Of a stretch of 64,000 bases of DNA, positions 39,403 to 51,842 are shown piece by piece. A program made the position numbers and the translations under genes. This stretch comes from Cephalotus follicularis. Lineage: Eukaryota > Streptophyta > Magnoliopsida > Oxalidales > Cephalotaceae. The stretch is taken from the NCBI GenBank assembly GCA_001972305.1, contig BDDD01000988.1, forward strand, positions 247,618 through 311,617. Reading direction: 5' to 3'. Positions within the stretch are counted from its first letter, which is position 1. Each line of letters begins with the position of its first letter. The notes under the pieces were generated by a model. It searched no databases, was not told the origin of the DNA, and saw only the letters and a program-made list of their open reading frames with translations.

Positions 39403-41216
39403 TGTAATAACCGCAAATTCAATTCGTGTACATTGTAATATTGAATAATTAAATGTGCACTCATTTGAATTTAATGTCCAATTATTATAAATTATGATTG
39501 GTAATTTTTTGGGATGAATGGATGTACAATTGGTGAAGTATCAAACTTAAGAAACCCTAAAATAGCCATTGACAGCCGACTGTCACAGGGGAACAGTCGA
39601 CTGTCTGAGGCGAGAGTGGGCAGTTGACTGCCTGCTAAAGAGAGTCGACTGGAATGGTGCAGAACAGGCGCCTGGCAGACGCAGAGACAGTGATGCCAAG
39701 TGTTCTAAATATGGAATGCATGTGAAATACGTGTCACCAGCTGCCATAACATGCAAGGGGAATGCCTTGCATGACCTCTATTCCCTCTGCAAGAATTGCA
39801 CACCTGCAACTTGCAAAATAAAAGAGAGAAAGGTGAGAAAGAGGAATGCATGTGAGAGAGAGAAGGAAAGGAGAGAAACTGAGCTATGAGAACCTGGCGA
39901 ATTCAAAGCTTTATATCAGCTTTACAGTAGCTGAATGTGTGTTAGAAAACACTGAGAGAAGAGGGAAATGCTGGAGAATTGTTGGCAAGTGGATGCATGT
40001 TGAAAGCTTAGAGTGCAAAAAGGGGACTTGGAAGCTTTGGAATTCTCCTGGTAAGTTTCCAAATTCGAGCTCCCTACTTAAGTAGTACTGTTAATGATGT
40101 AACTAGGAAGATGTTTAATACCTTCTGTTAACATGGATAAAGATTAGCATCTTCTAGAATTAAAATGGAAAGTAGCATACGGTTCAAGAAAATGGACATG
40201 AAGCTTAGAGGATTTAACAACTCTAATTCGAGTTATAGATGTTGTTAGTTGTTAAGATAAATGTACATTGATTCTCTTAAGTATATATAAACCTTCTGTC
40301 CATATCAATGAATCTAGAATCAAAAGATATTGACATAGAGTTCAAAGAGAAATTATAAAAGGGTGTTTATGAAGCTTAATGAACTAAGGATTAACTACCA
40401 TTGGGATTGTAGTTGTCATGAGAAGTTACTGAAACCTACTGATACTAATGCATGTGTCTGTAAACATGCATGCACTGTATAGATTATATTCTACTGGAAT
40501 TGGAAGGATTGTTGGTGAAAAGTCTTGGAAACTCAAAGAGAAAGATCATTCCAATTGATCTTGGGATAAGCTATTGAGGTAGGGGTAATGACATGTTTAT
40601 GGAAGATATATTATGCATATCTTGTATGTTTATTTCCTACTTGATTGCATGTATTGATTGGATTGCATTAGACATTGAAAAATTACACAACTGCTACTGC
40701 ATGCATTTTCTGGGTAGAAGCAGTCGACTGTTCTTCATGGCAGTCGACTGTTAAGACAAAACAGTCGACTACTCAACCAAAACAGCCGACTGTTCTTGAG
40801 AGCAGTCGACAGCCCTGGGTAAAAATGCATGATATAGATTGAATTGCTACTGTCTTGTAATGTTGTTGAACTGTATATGCTACCATCATATAGAATATAC
40901 TGTTTTGGTGTTATGTAACACTACTACCACTTATATTTCAACGATCGAACGAATTATGTCCTATATGCACAATTCATGGGTTAACTATCATTTTCAAATG
41001 AAAACTATTGTTTTAAAGGAACTACTGATTTTCCTTCTATGTGAGGCACTTACTGTTTTGTTTCCCAAACTGGAAACCACTACTGTATTGATATCATTTT
41101 CCTCATATGAGATGTACGATCACTGAAATGTTATATGTTCTAAAGGAAACACTTTGATATTGCATATTATTTATATATATGTAGTATTAATTATTGAATT
41201 ACACTGATTGAATTGT
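39403..41216 (+). mobile_element. left LTR of incomplete chromovirus
   Basis: Starts TGTAATAACCGC and matches 44130-45965 closely. It contains CAGTCGACTG clusters at 39570-39660 and 40720-40815, a purine-rich leader (39825-39890), donor-like CTGGTAAGTTT near 40048-40058, and TATATAAA near 40283-40290. Confidence 0.85.
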
Positions 41217-41240
41217 ATGTCATTCCATATAGGAAACTGA

Positions 41241-42480
41241 ATGGATCTCCGAAGAGGAAGAAGAGGAAGGCGTAGAGCCGATGAAGGTGTCAACGCACCG
41301 CCGGTACCTGGAAATGATCCGGCAGTGAACGAGGGAGTGAATGTTCCTCCAGCGTATGATAAGAGGAGTAATTTTAACCGCATGGCTGATCTCTTTCAAC
41401 AACATATGCAAGCGAACGCGGCAAACATGGAACAGATTCGACAAATGTACGAGGCTAACCAGACTTATCAGCAAGCACCTGAAGCTTGTCATGGCGGTGG
41501 ATTTGGCCGAGATCTGGAGCGGTTCATGAGACAGAATCCTCCAACTTTCAATAGTGAACTCAATGCTACCGTGGCCGAGCAGTGGATTAGAGACCTGGAG
41601 AAGATTTTTCCTGCTCTGGAGTGTACCGATGAGCAGAAGATTAACTTTACCGTATACCGCTTATGGGGCGAGGTGACTTACTGGTGGGAAAGGACTGAAG
41701 CAAAATGGGAAGCCCGTGGACTTGACCGGACATGGGACATATTTCAGTCTGAGTTTTCTTGAGGCTTATGTACCACAGATTGAGCGGGACCGATGGGAGA
41801 CTGAACTGATGGAGTTACGTCAAGGAGACATGATGGTAGGTCAGTACCAGACCAGATTTGTGGAGCTGGCAAGACACACACCTTATCTAGTGGAGGGTGA
41901 AGCACGGATGATCTGAAGGTTCCTGAAAGGCCTTCGACCAGATATCATATCTAAATTGTTGATGTTGCAGCTGACCACTTTTGTTGATGTCACTGAGAGA
42001 GCGATGATTCTGGAGGCTGACGCAAATGAGAGAAGGGCAGAATGGACTCGTACTAATCAATCGAGGGCCGTACAGTCACAGGGGCAGGGAAGCAATAATC
42101 CTGCTAAGTCAACCAAATCTGATAATAGAGGTCAAGGAGGTTCTCGACGCACACGATCAAGGACTCCGAGCCGAAACAGTCAACAGAATGCAGGTGGATG
42201 TACTTTTTGCGGTCGTCAGAATCATGATGAGTCCGAATGCTGGAAGAAGATGGGAAAGTGCTTGAGGTGTGGTTCACAAGATCACATGGTGATTAATTGC
42301 CTGATGATGAGGGATCAAGCACGCGGACAACAGGGAAGTGCTGGTGCTAGTGTTGCGGCGGCTCAACCGCGGAGAGACACCGGAAAAGGGATTGTGAAAG
42401 GTAGGGTCTACACCTTATCTAAAGATGATGTGCCAGAATCTACTACTGTTGTGGGAGGTACTATTTATTTAATGACTACA
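41241..42480 (+). pseudogene. chromovirus gag with two zinc knuckles
   Basis: The N-terminal part starts MDLRRGRRGRRRADEG and contains RDLERFMRQNPPTF and AEQWIRDLEKIF, as in plant chromovirus gag. The nucleocapsid part holds CTFCGRQNHDESEC and CLRCGSQDHMVINC, two CCHC knuckles (about 42190-42310). It would form the particle and bind RNA. It is broken. Confidence 0.88.
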
Positions 42481-44083
42481 ACTGCAATATTCAATACCAC
42501 CCGGGAAAGGCGAATGTAGTGGCTGATGGGCTGAGTCGCAAGGCAATGATTGCTGGAGCAATGGTTTCACAATGGAAGCTAGTGGAGGAATTTCAGAGAT
42601 GGAATCCGTTCAAGGTTTCCCGAGGAGTTATTGTGGCAAGTATGAGAGCCCAACCGGAACTTCTGGAACATATTCTGACTGCTCAGTATAGTGATTCAGA
42701 ATTGTGGAGTATTTGTGAGAACCTAAACACTGATTCTGAGTTCTCCATTCATACTGATGGCATATTGAGGTTCTGAGGGAGGATATGTGTTCCAGATGAT
42801 GAGAGCATCAAGAGTGAGCTACTGCAACAAGCTCACAAATCGAAGTACAATGTTCACCCAGGAAGTTCCAAGATGTGGCATGATCTGAAAAGGGACTACT
42901 GGTGGAGCGGCATGAAACGAGAAATAGCCGAATATGTAGCAAGATATTTGACCTGTCAGCGAGTGAAGGTTGAACATCAGAAACTTGTGGGACAGCTACA
43001 GTCGCTACCAGTGGTCGAATGGAAATGGGAGCATGTGACCATGGACTTCGTGTCAGGATTGCCGAGGTCACGGAATCAGCATGAAGCAGTGTGGGTAGTA
43101 GTGGACAAACTTACTAAGTCTGCTCACTTTCTTCTGATGAACATGACGTATTCTATCGAGAAGCTTGCTCGATTGTATATCCGGGAGATAGTGAGATTGC
43201 ATGGGGTGTCGGTCAGTATTGTCTGCGACAGGATGCTAGATTTACTTCGAGGTTCTGGAAGAAGTTCCAAACAGCAATGGGAACAACCTTGAACTTTAAA
43301 ACTGCATTCCACCCACAGACTGACGGACAGTCTAAGCGTACGATTCAGACTCTGGAGGATATGCTACGGGCTTGTATGATTGATTTTGCTGGGAGTTGGG
43401 AGGATCATCTAGCATTGATTGAGTTCTCTTATAACAACAGTTTCCACACCAGCATTGGAATGGCTCATTATAAAGCCTTGTACGGGAGAAAGTGCAGATC
43501 ACCTATTTGCTGGGATGAAGTAGGTGAGAGGCAAGTGCTTGGACCAGACTTGGTACAAGAAACGACTGATAAAGTGAAGATGATCAATAAGAGATTGCTA
43601 GCTGCACAAAGTTGACAGAAGAGTTATGCCGATAGCAATAGAAGGAAGCTAGAGTTTGAGAAGGGGGATAATGTTTTCTTGAAGATCTCGCCTTCGAAAG
43701 GGATACACCGTTTTGGCCTTAAAGGGAAGTTGGCTCCAAGGTATATTGGACCTTACGAGATACTGGAGAGAGTGGGGGAGGTAGCATACCACATTGCACT
43801 ACCTCCTAGTTTGTCAGACGTGCATAACGTATTTCATGTCTCCATGCTACGAAAATACGTACCCGACCCATCTCACATTTTGAGCTACGACCCTGGATTC
43901 ATTAGCCCTAGATTGACATATGAGGAAAGGCCGACAAGGATTGTGGATCGAATGGAAAAGATACTAAGGAACAAGACCATTCCTATGGTAAAAGTGTTGT
44001 GGCGTTTTCACGGAGTGGAGGAAGCTACGTGGGAGCGTGAGGATGAAATGAGGGAGACATTTCCCCACTTGTTCGGAATGTAA
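42481..44083 (+). pseudogene. chromovirus integrase and chromodomain-like tail
   Basis: It opens with the last RNase H words ([17 protein letters not shown] region). The H2C2 part follows (NVHPGSSKMWHDLKRDYWW, CQRVKVEH), then the core ([35 protein letters not shown]), GPY/F (KLAPRYIGPYEILERVG), and the tail VKVLWRFHGVEEATWERED ending PHLFGM. Coding stops about 33 bases before the polypurine tract. Confidence 0.9.
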
Positions 44084-44116
44084 TGTAAAGGCTAAATTCG
44101 AGGACGAATTTTCTTT

Positions 44117-44129
44117 AAGGAGGGGGGAA
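44117..44129 (+). other. polypurine tract
   Basis: AAGGAGGGGGGAA abuts the right LTR start TGTGATAACTGC and follows the CGAGGACGAA word common before chromovirus polypurine tracts. Confidence 0.88.
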
Positions 44130-46758
44130 TGTGATAACTGCAAATTCAATTCTTGTACATTGTAATATTGATTAATAAAATGTGCAGACATTTGAATTTA
44201 ATGTCCAATTATTATAAATTGTGATTGGTAATTGTTTGGGATGAATGGATGTAAAATTGGTAAAGTATCAAACTTAAGAAACCCTAAAAACAGCCATTGA
44301 TAGCCGACTGTCACAGGGGAACAGTCGACTGTCTCAGGCGAGAGTGGGCAGTCGACTGCCTGTTAAAGACAGTCGACTACAATGGTGTAGAACAAGCGCC
44401 TGGCATACGCAGAGATAGTGATGCCAAGTGTTCTAAATATGGCATGCATGCGAAATGCATGTTACCAGCTGCCATAACATGCAAGGGGAATGCCTTGCAT
44501 GTCCTCTATTCCCTCTGCAAGAATTGCAGACCTGCAACTTGCAAAATAGAAGAGAGAAAGGTGAGAAAGAGGAGTGCATGTGAGAGAGAGAAGGAAAGGA
44601 GAGAAACTGAGCTATGAGAACCTGGCGAATTCAAAGCTTTATATCAGCTTTACAGGAGCTAAATGTGTGTTAGAAAACACTGAGAGAAGAGGGAATTGCT
44701 GGAGAATTGTTGGCAAGTGGATGCATGTTGAAAGCTTAGAGTGCAAAAAGGGGACTTGGAAGCTTTGGACTTCTCCTGGTAAGTTTCCAAATTCGAGCTC
44801 CCTACTTAAGTAGTACTGTTAATGATGTAACTAGGAAGATGTTTAATACCTTCTGTTAACATGGATAAAGATTAGCATCTTCTAGAATTAAAATGGAAAG
44901 TAGCATGTGGTTCAAGAAAATGGACATGAAGCTTAGAGGAATTAACAACTCTAATTCGAGTTATAGATGTTGTTAGTTGTTAAGATAAATGTACATTGAT
45001 TCTCTTAAGTATATATAAACCTTCTGTCCACATCAATGAATCTGGAATCAAAAGATATTGACATAGAGTTCCAAGAGAAATTATAAAAGGGTTTTTATGA
45101 AGCTTAATGAACTAAGGATTAACTACCATTGGGATTGTAGTTGTCATGAGAAGTTACTGAAACCTACTGATACTAATGCATGTGTCTGTAAACATGCATG
45201 CACTGTATAGATTATATTCTACTGGAATTGGAAGGATTGTTGGTGAAAAGTCTTGGAAACTCAAAGAGAAAGATCATTCCAATTGATCTTGGGATAAGCT
45301 GTTGAGGTAGGGGTAATGACATGTTTATGGAAGATATATTATGCCTATCATGTATGTTTATTTCCTACTTGATTGCATGTATTGATTGGATTGCATTAGA
45401 CATTGAAAAATTACACAACTACTACTGCCTGCATGTTCTGGGCAGAAGCAGTCGACTGTTCTTCATGGCAGTCGACTACTCAACCCTATCCAGTCGACTG
45501 TTAAGACAAAACAGTCGACTACTCAACCAAAATAGCCGACTGTTCTTGAGAGCAGTCGACTGCCCTGGGTAAAAATGCGTGACATAGATTGAATTGTTAC
45601 TGTCTTGTAATGTTGTTGAACTGTATATGCTACCATCATATAGAATATACTGTTTTGGTGTTATGTAACACCACTACCACTTATATTTCAACGATCGAAC
45701 GAATTATGTGCTATATGCACAATTTATGGGTTAACTATCATTTTCAAATGAAAATTATTGTTTTAAAGGAACTACTGATTTTCCTCCTATGTGAGGCACC
45801 TACTGTTTTGTTTCCCAAACTAGAAACCACTACTGTATTGATATCGTTTTCCTCATATGAGATGTACGATCACTGAAATGTTATATGTTCTAAAGGAAAC
45901 ACTTTGATATTGCATATTATTTATATATATGTAGTATTAATTATTGAATTACACTGATTGAATTGATTGTCTATGCATATTGCCGATTAGTCAAGTGATG
46001 GCCGAGGTCACTGGCTAACGGAGGTGGTCCTATGTGCCAAGAGTTTGCTAGAGTACACACCAAAGCTGCCTGCAATGCAGAGCTTGATTGTTAATTGCCC
46101 GCGTAATGCTGGTAGTACTGTTTACCTCCTATCATCAACAGCGTTGGGGTGATAGCTAGGTGTCTCGACGTAGGCTAGGGGTTAGCGACGTCTTGATGCC
46201 CAATACTGGTCTTGGGACATCCACTGGATTGATTGATTGTACCCTTGTGCGGTATTCTTGCATATGGATTGTTTATGGCCACTTGGCATGATTGCTTATA
46301 TATTGGCACATTTAAATGTTATTTTAAATATAAACTGTCATACATGTTGCATTCATATATTCCTTAGCATGCATTATCTTCCTACTTAGCCAAGTGAGGA
46401 CAACGGCTAACCCCTACAATTTCAGAATAAGCGAAGACTTGGAGATTGCTGCTGAAGTTTGGAGAGCTTCTATTTGTCAACTTAAGGTTGTTATTTATGA
46501 TGTTGTATTGTAATTTGTAATGAACGGTTCATACCCCGTACTGTAGTATTTTTCCTTATGTTAAGGATAATTATTGGATTATGCCTGCACGTAGTATGGG
46601 ATGCGTGCGGATGACTTGTATTTATATTCCGGCTTACTGAATGCTTCCGCAAATGTATTTATGAATTGTTAATTGGAATGCTGGAATATTTTTATGCTTA
46701 TTTCTGATTTCACCATATATGCTTGTCCAATGTAAGTTGGGAAAAACGGGGTGTGACA
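44130..46758 (+). mobile_element. right LTR of incomplete chromovirus
   Basis: This 2,629-bp LTR runs from TGTGATAACTG to GGGGTGTGACA. Palindrome clusters of CAGTCGACTG lie at 44300-44390 and 45440-45570. A donor-like CTGGTAAGTTT lies near 44777 and an acceptor-like CCCCTACAATTTCAG ends at 46425, inside the conserved CTTAGCCAAGTGAGG box region. Confidence 0.9.
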
Positions 46759-46869
46759 CGTGCAGCCAACCATAGGCTTGCATGAATTATTCCAACCAAG
46801 GAATGTATCAAATATGTACACCCATTTAGCCCCTTCATGGTTGTAGGGACACCCAACTCCAACATGCAC

Positions 46870-47830
46870 TACCATCACTCCGGATTTCTTTGGAACAACG
46901 TGGACTGGACTTGCCCACTGGCTATCCGAGATGGGATAAATGATCATATTGTCCAACCACTTCAGAATTTCTTTTTGTATGGCTTCTTTCATCATGGGAT
47001 TTGCCCTTCGCTGCTGTTCTCTAGAAGGTTTGGAAACTTCTATGAGATTTATATGATACTCGCAAAGAGAAGGGCCGATTCCCTTGATGTCAGCCATAGT
47101 CCAAGCAATTGCCTCTTTATTTTCTTTCAGTAAGTGAATAACCTCTTCTTCATGGCGGGGAGTGAGATCAGATGACAGAATAACAGGAAGAGTTTGGTTC
47201 TCACCTACGAATGAATATTTTATAGTTGACGGAAATTCTTTTAATTCAAGTTTTGGAGGCTCTTCTATTGATGGCTTAGGTAGAGATGTGGAAAAGGGGC
47301 CCACTGACTCTAATGCCTGCATACTAAACACATCAAAGAAATCGCCTCCATCAATATCCTCTAAATCTCGTAAACACTCACTAAAATTTCCATCAAAATT
47401 AATGTCAAAATGCGTATCAATGTGATTGGGAAATGAATAGACCGCGTTCACTTTATCGAAATCAGCGTGAGGCCTACCCAAGTGGAAGACATTAAAATCC
47501 ATTGACGTGTTTCCAAAACTTAACTTCATCAGACCATTGCGATAATTGATTAAAGCATTACTCGTCGCTAAGAATGGTCTACCGAGGATAACTGGGATTT
47601 GATCACTGAGATTCGCAACAGGCTGGGTATCTAAAACGACAAAGTCGACAACCTTGATCAAAACATCCTCAATTTCTCCTCTTAGAACTTTTACAGATCT
47701 ATCCGCTAGTTGCAAAGTCATTGTGGTCGGGCGCAACTCTCCTAAACCAAGCTTCTCATAGACTGATGATGGCAACAAATTCACACTCGCTCATAAATCG
47801 AGTAGTGCATGTTAAATTTTTGTGTTGGTT
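46870..47830 (-). pseudogene. Athila protease and start of reverse transcriptase
   Basis: Reading minus, the protease part shows VNLLPSSVYEKLGLGELRPT and IPVILGRPFLATSNALINY, the Athila/Tat retropepsin signature. A linker follows, then RT opening words CEYHINLIEV, NPMMKEAIQKEILKWLDN and WASPVHVVPKKSG. The RT continues on the far side of the Copia insertion at 14154. Confidence 0.9.
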
Positions 47831-48519
47831 ATGATACAAGAGATTTTCGGGCTGCCAGGGTCTTTATACTTTTGCATAATGGGTTGCGAAAACATTGCAT
47901 TGATATTAGCTTCCAAGAAAGCCTTTTTCGAAATCTAAAGGATCCTTTTTTTAGTGCATAAGTCTTTCAGGACTTTTGAGTAAGAGGGCCCCTGCTCAAT
48001 GGCTTCTAGAAATGGAATATTGATTTGGACTTGCTTAAATGTTTGAATGATTTTTTCCATCGCCGGGGCTTTCTTATTTTGCAATCTCTTTGGAAAAGGA
48101 ACTGGTGGATCGTATGAACACGCAGGCACCGCCACTGGTTGTTCCTTCTTCTCGTCCTCTTACTCCTACCTCAATTCATCTTGCGGGCTTAAATTCATTG
48201 GTTGCATAAAGGAGTCAACCAATGATCATTTAAATTTTCTTGCACCGAGAACTCTTCCAACTGCTCACTCACATTTTTGATTTGATCCGCTGGTGGTATT
48301 CATTTCCACTCCTTAGAACAAAAACTTGTTTTGATGCACCCGAGGAGGAAGACGAGATTTGCAGATTCGATGTCGGTTGGGTGTGAGCGGAATGGTTCAT
48401 GGTATTTGTTGACGTTTTAGTCTCAATCCTAGTTTTGATGATAACATATTTGCTTTTTAACAAGTTTATTTTATGTTCAAGATACTTTCAATCTCACAAA
48501 AGGCAAAAAGACATTTTTA

Positions 48520-49130
48520 CATAAAAGACATCTATGCTATTGAAGGAAGACATCGACGCCTTTAAAGAACCAGGAGTTACAGGTGGTTATTAACGAAAGA
48601 CATCGATCCTTTTCTCCAAAGACATTAATGTCCTTAGCACCTAAAGTTACAGGTCATTTTTTACTAAATACATCGATCCCTTTCAGAGAAGACATCGACG
48701 CCTTTAGCTCAGAAAGTTACAGGCAATTTTCATTCAAAGGCATCGATCTATTTCAGAGAAGACATCGACTGTTTAACTCAAATACATGGATCCCTTTACA
48801 AAGACATCGATGTGTTTATGCCAAAAAGTTACAAGTCATTTTTGAAGCAAACCATCAATCCATTTCTATGAAGATATCGACGTCCAATCAAAAGACATCA
48901 ATCCCTTTACAAAGACATCGATGTGTTTCTCATAACTTTTATGTTTCCAGAAAGGACATCGACGCCCATTAAAGACATCGATCTGTTGCTCATATCTTCA
49001 AAGACTGGCGACAGCTCCCGAAAAGACATAGACGCCATTTATAGACATCGACGTCTTTCAACAAAAATTACGCCCTGGATGCTCTCAATGGCTAGTTAAC
49101 TGGTAAAGACATCGACAACTTTGCTCCAAC
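48520..49130. repeat. GACATCGA(T/C) motif cluster in SIRE-like LTR
   Basis: More than fifteen AAAGACATCGATCCCTTT or AAAGACATCGACGCCTTT-like words lie in 600 bp, with varying spacers such as AAAGTTACAGG. The core is ATCGAT/ATCGAC rather than GTCGAC, but the frame AAAGxxxTCGAxxxCTTT is the same as in the other LTRs. Confidence 0.85.
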
Positions 49131-49217
49131 GGCTACATAACAGAGTTTACAACAAATCATCAGTTTTTCAAATCTAAATCTCCATGATTTAAGCAATGGA
49201 TACATGGATTGTTTGGC

Positions 49218-49225
49218 TATATAAA
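49218..49225 (+). promoter_or_regulatory. TATA box of SIRE-like LTR
   Basis: TATATAAA lies in the context GGCTATATAAAGG, a near-ideal plant TATA box, about 90 bases downstream of the last motif of the cluster. Confidence 0.75.
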
Positions 49226-51366
49226 GGATGGTCCAAGGCTTCAGAAATCACCCAGAAACAAAGAACTCAAGCAATCAAGCAAAGTTACATTATACAAAGT
49301 TCAAAGTGCTCTTAGCTTCAAAGCTTTATTTTTTCTGAAGTTTCCTTCTGTAATTCTCTCTTGTTATTTATTGTAAGCCAAACCTACTGAGAGATTACAT
49401 TGTAAACACCTTACAAACACTTGTAAAAGAGGAGAGTGAATCTTCCAAAGGTCTTGAGGTCAAGGTCTAGTGATTGAGGTCAATCAGAAAACTGTAACGA
49501 ATTGCTTCCTTAATCAATTCGAGCTAGAGGAAACTCAAGGAGCTCCCTTGGGAAAAGTGGACGTAGGCAAGAGTTAGCCGAACCACTCTAAAAACAGAGA
49601 ATCTTTCTATCCCTACTCTCTTTACTTTAAATTTTTTATAGAGCAATTATTTTATTTCAGTATTCCTCGGATTCGGGTCTGCCTGAGAAGGCACCTTGCC
49701 TTTATCTCTTTCATGTAAAGTAGATGCAAGCTATGAAATTTGCTTCTCCATGTTATGATGACTAGTCATTACAGTGCTCATGAGAAGCTCTATGCTCTTT
49801 TCTAGCGAGGAAATTCTAGGGGTGTCTTCCCTTTGGTTCAACAATCCAGGTGATTGTTGATTTTGGAATTGATTTTGTTGTGGGAAGGATGGTCGGACAT
49901 TATTTGAATACGGAGTAAACCTTTGAAATGTCTGCTATGGTGCAGACTGGCTAGGGATGCTCGATGGTTGCCCAGAGAAATTTGGGTTTTGACCCAAAAA
50001 GTTTGAGGGTCCTCTCACATTTTGCCCTTGACACCATGAGAAGTTTGGATGATTTCACCAACCCGGATTGTAAGTGTTACTATACGGGTTGTGTTGATTC
50101 ATAGCGGACACGTTCTCAGGAGAATATTGATTTTCAAAGTAAATTTGGCATTCTTCAACAATATGATTAGGGGACTGACACCAAGAGCACATAGGGATGC
50201 TCTGATTTATGTGATTCGCGTGCTCGGGTCCCCTTATTAACGACTCTAATCCCTTGAGGTGGCTATCTAACTATGCCATAGAGCTACTGATCCCTCAATA
50301 ACATATCCCTTACTTGGCAAAGCTCTCTCAGAAACTTGAGTGGACTCCCACTCCCTAGTTCGCTCACCCAAATCTAAAAGGAAATTCCATGCTTTGTTTT
50401 CATCGGTGTATAAGGTAAACCTATCAGGACACATTGACTCAACCAATTGCTTGGTCTGGTAGTCAATGCCTTCGTAGATGATTTGTTACAAATATCATGT
50501 GTTCAAACCGTTATGTGGACACTCTAAGGGAAGGTCTTTGAAACATTCCATACATCGAGAGAATGACTCATTAGGTCGCTGGCGAAACTGGAGAATGTCG
50601 TTCCTACATTTATTGGTATTGTGAAGCGGAAAGAATTTCTTTAGGAACGAGACAGTGAAATGGTCCAATGTAGAGATGGAACCATTTGGGTGACTGTAGA
50701 GCCACTTTTTAGCTCAATCTTTAAGAGAAAAATTTATAAATCGCAATTTGATCGCATCATCCGAGAGCTGCTGAAGTTTATTGAGGGCATACACCTCCCT
50801 GAACTCGTGAATGAAAAGATATGCATCTTCATTAGGTAATCCATGAAAGTGCGAGAGCATGCTAATAAATTGGGATTTCAACTCAAAATTGTTCCCTTGA
50901 GGGGCAGGCAACAGGATACAGGACGGTTGCGCTGTCCTTGCAGGATAGAATCTATCGCGCAAAGTTTGCATGGGTCGTTCGTCTACCATTGGTGCTTGTT
51001 GATTAATTTGTTCTAAGCGATTGTTTGGACTACGCACCCACTCAATCATAAACTAAGAAAACCTACTAACTAATGCAATCCTAAACTAAAGCAGAAAATG
51101 CAAGGTTAAAGCAGAATTTTTTTTTAATCAAAGTTTATGCAATACCTAAATTAAACTAAGATTATTAAAACTTATGCAGAAATCAAAATTAGCGAAATTA
51201 AGGTTTGTTAAAAGCTTAAGATGTGAAAGTTTATTTAAAGGCTATGAACGAACCATAATTAAACTACGTTGGATAATTGTTAGACAAACAGAAAAGCAAG
51301 AATATAAAAACACAAATAAATACTACGAATCAGTTGAACGAATTAAAACTGATTTAAAATGTTGTT

Positions 51367-51384
51367 TCCCCAACAACGGGGCCA
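51367..51384 (-). other. primer-binding site of Athila element
   Basis: The minus strand reads TGGCCCCGTTGTTGGGGA just after the 5' LTR. It differs little from the Athila/Tat consensus TGGCGCCGTTGCCGGGGA, which pairs with an Asp tRNA. Confidence 0.85.
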
Positions 51385-51842
51385 AAAACTTGTTCACGAA
51401 TTTTGAATGTTTTAAATTCATACCGCAAGTGCACGATTGTGCAGTAAAGGGCCAAACGCTAGGAAACAAACTAAATTAATTTTAATCTATCCAACCTAGG
51501 CGAAGTATGCAATCTTGGAAGAATATTAAACTAACAGAAATAACGCATGAAAAATTATGAATTAATCAATCAAGAAATACACTGAATAAAATATTCGAGA
51601 GAAAATCGTTTTTAGGGTATAGAAACTCACCATAGATTATATTGAACAACTCATTTACTTGATTGATCAGACCTTCGTAACCAATAGCAGCTAGGTCGAT
51701 ACGGAGTGCGACTGTGATGACAAATCGTATGAGTAGTTAGTCATGCTAGGTCTATACGGAGTGTGGCAACATTGACAAAACGTATGAGTAGACATGCTAT
51801 GTCTATGCGGAGTGTGTTCGGTGTGACAAACCGTATGAGTAG

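Larger units (their letters stand above)
39403..46758 (+). mobile_element. chromovirus (Ty3/Gypsy), incomplete, in Copia LTR
   Basis: It is flanked by CATGC (39398-39402) and CGTGC (46759-46763), a TSD with one difference. It reads plus. LTRs are 39403 to about 41216 and 44130-46758. Parts found: gag with two CCHC knuckles, the end of RNase H, integrase, chromodomain-like tail, and polypurine tract. Protease and RT were not found, and the left LTR is shorter than the right. It is broken, with about half a dozen interruptions. Where both LTRs overlap they look about 96-97% alike by eye, so it is among the younger insertions. Confidence 0.9.
14155..46864 (-). mobile_element. Ty1/Copia element with long LTRs and nested insertions
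   Basis: The LTRs are 14155-16762 and 36890-46864 (the latter interrupted), each about 2.61 kb without insertions. Ends are TGTTGGGAACACC and CCCAACTCCAACA, with TGCAC at 14150-14154 and 46865-46869. The element reads minus. Next to the right LTR the primer site TGGTATCAGAGC (initiator Met tRNA) lies at 36876-36887. Next to the left LTR the minus strand reads CAAGTGGGAGAT before TGTTGG, the usual Copia polypurine context. The internal region is about 4.9 kb after removing insertions. Only an RT remnant near 18030-18150 is recognisable, so coding is almost erased. The LTRs look about 90% alike by eye. Confidence 0.88.
36890..46864 (-). mobile_element. Copia right LTR (5' LTR in sense), interrupted
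   Basis: The LTR runs 36890-39402 and resumes at 46764-46864, giving about 2.61 kb. It is collinear with the left LTR, including TATA (37812-37821) and palindrome cluster (37670-38140). The chromovirus 39403-46758 sits inside it. Confidence 0.88.
48407..49659 (+). mobile_element. SIRE-like Copia solo LTR
   Basis: This 1,253-bp block runs from TGTTGACGTTTTAGTC to TTTTATTTCA, with GTATT at 48402-48406 and 49660-49664. The early word AGTTTTGATGATAACAT is typical of SIRE/Maximus Copia LTRs. It has no coding region. The ATCGA-type cluster (48520-49130) lies directly upstream of a TATA box (49218-49225). Confidence 0.88.
47831..51060 (-). pseudogene. Athila gag region
   Basis: In sense order, the gag start (about 50714-51049) contains FELKSQFISMLSHFHGLPNE and LQQLSDDAIKLRFINFSLKD, both hallmark Athila gag words. 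A knuckle-like segment WCQSPNHIVEECQ is readable near 50150-50190. A Q/N-rich segment lies near 49850-50040. The SIRE-like LTR 48407-49659 interrupts the downstream part. It is heavily decayed. Confidence 0.85.
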
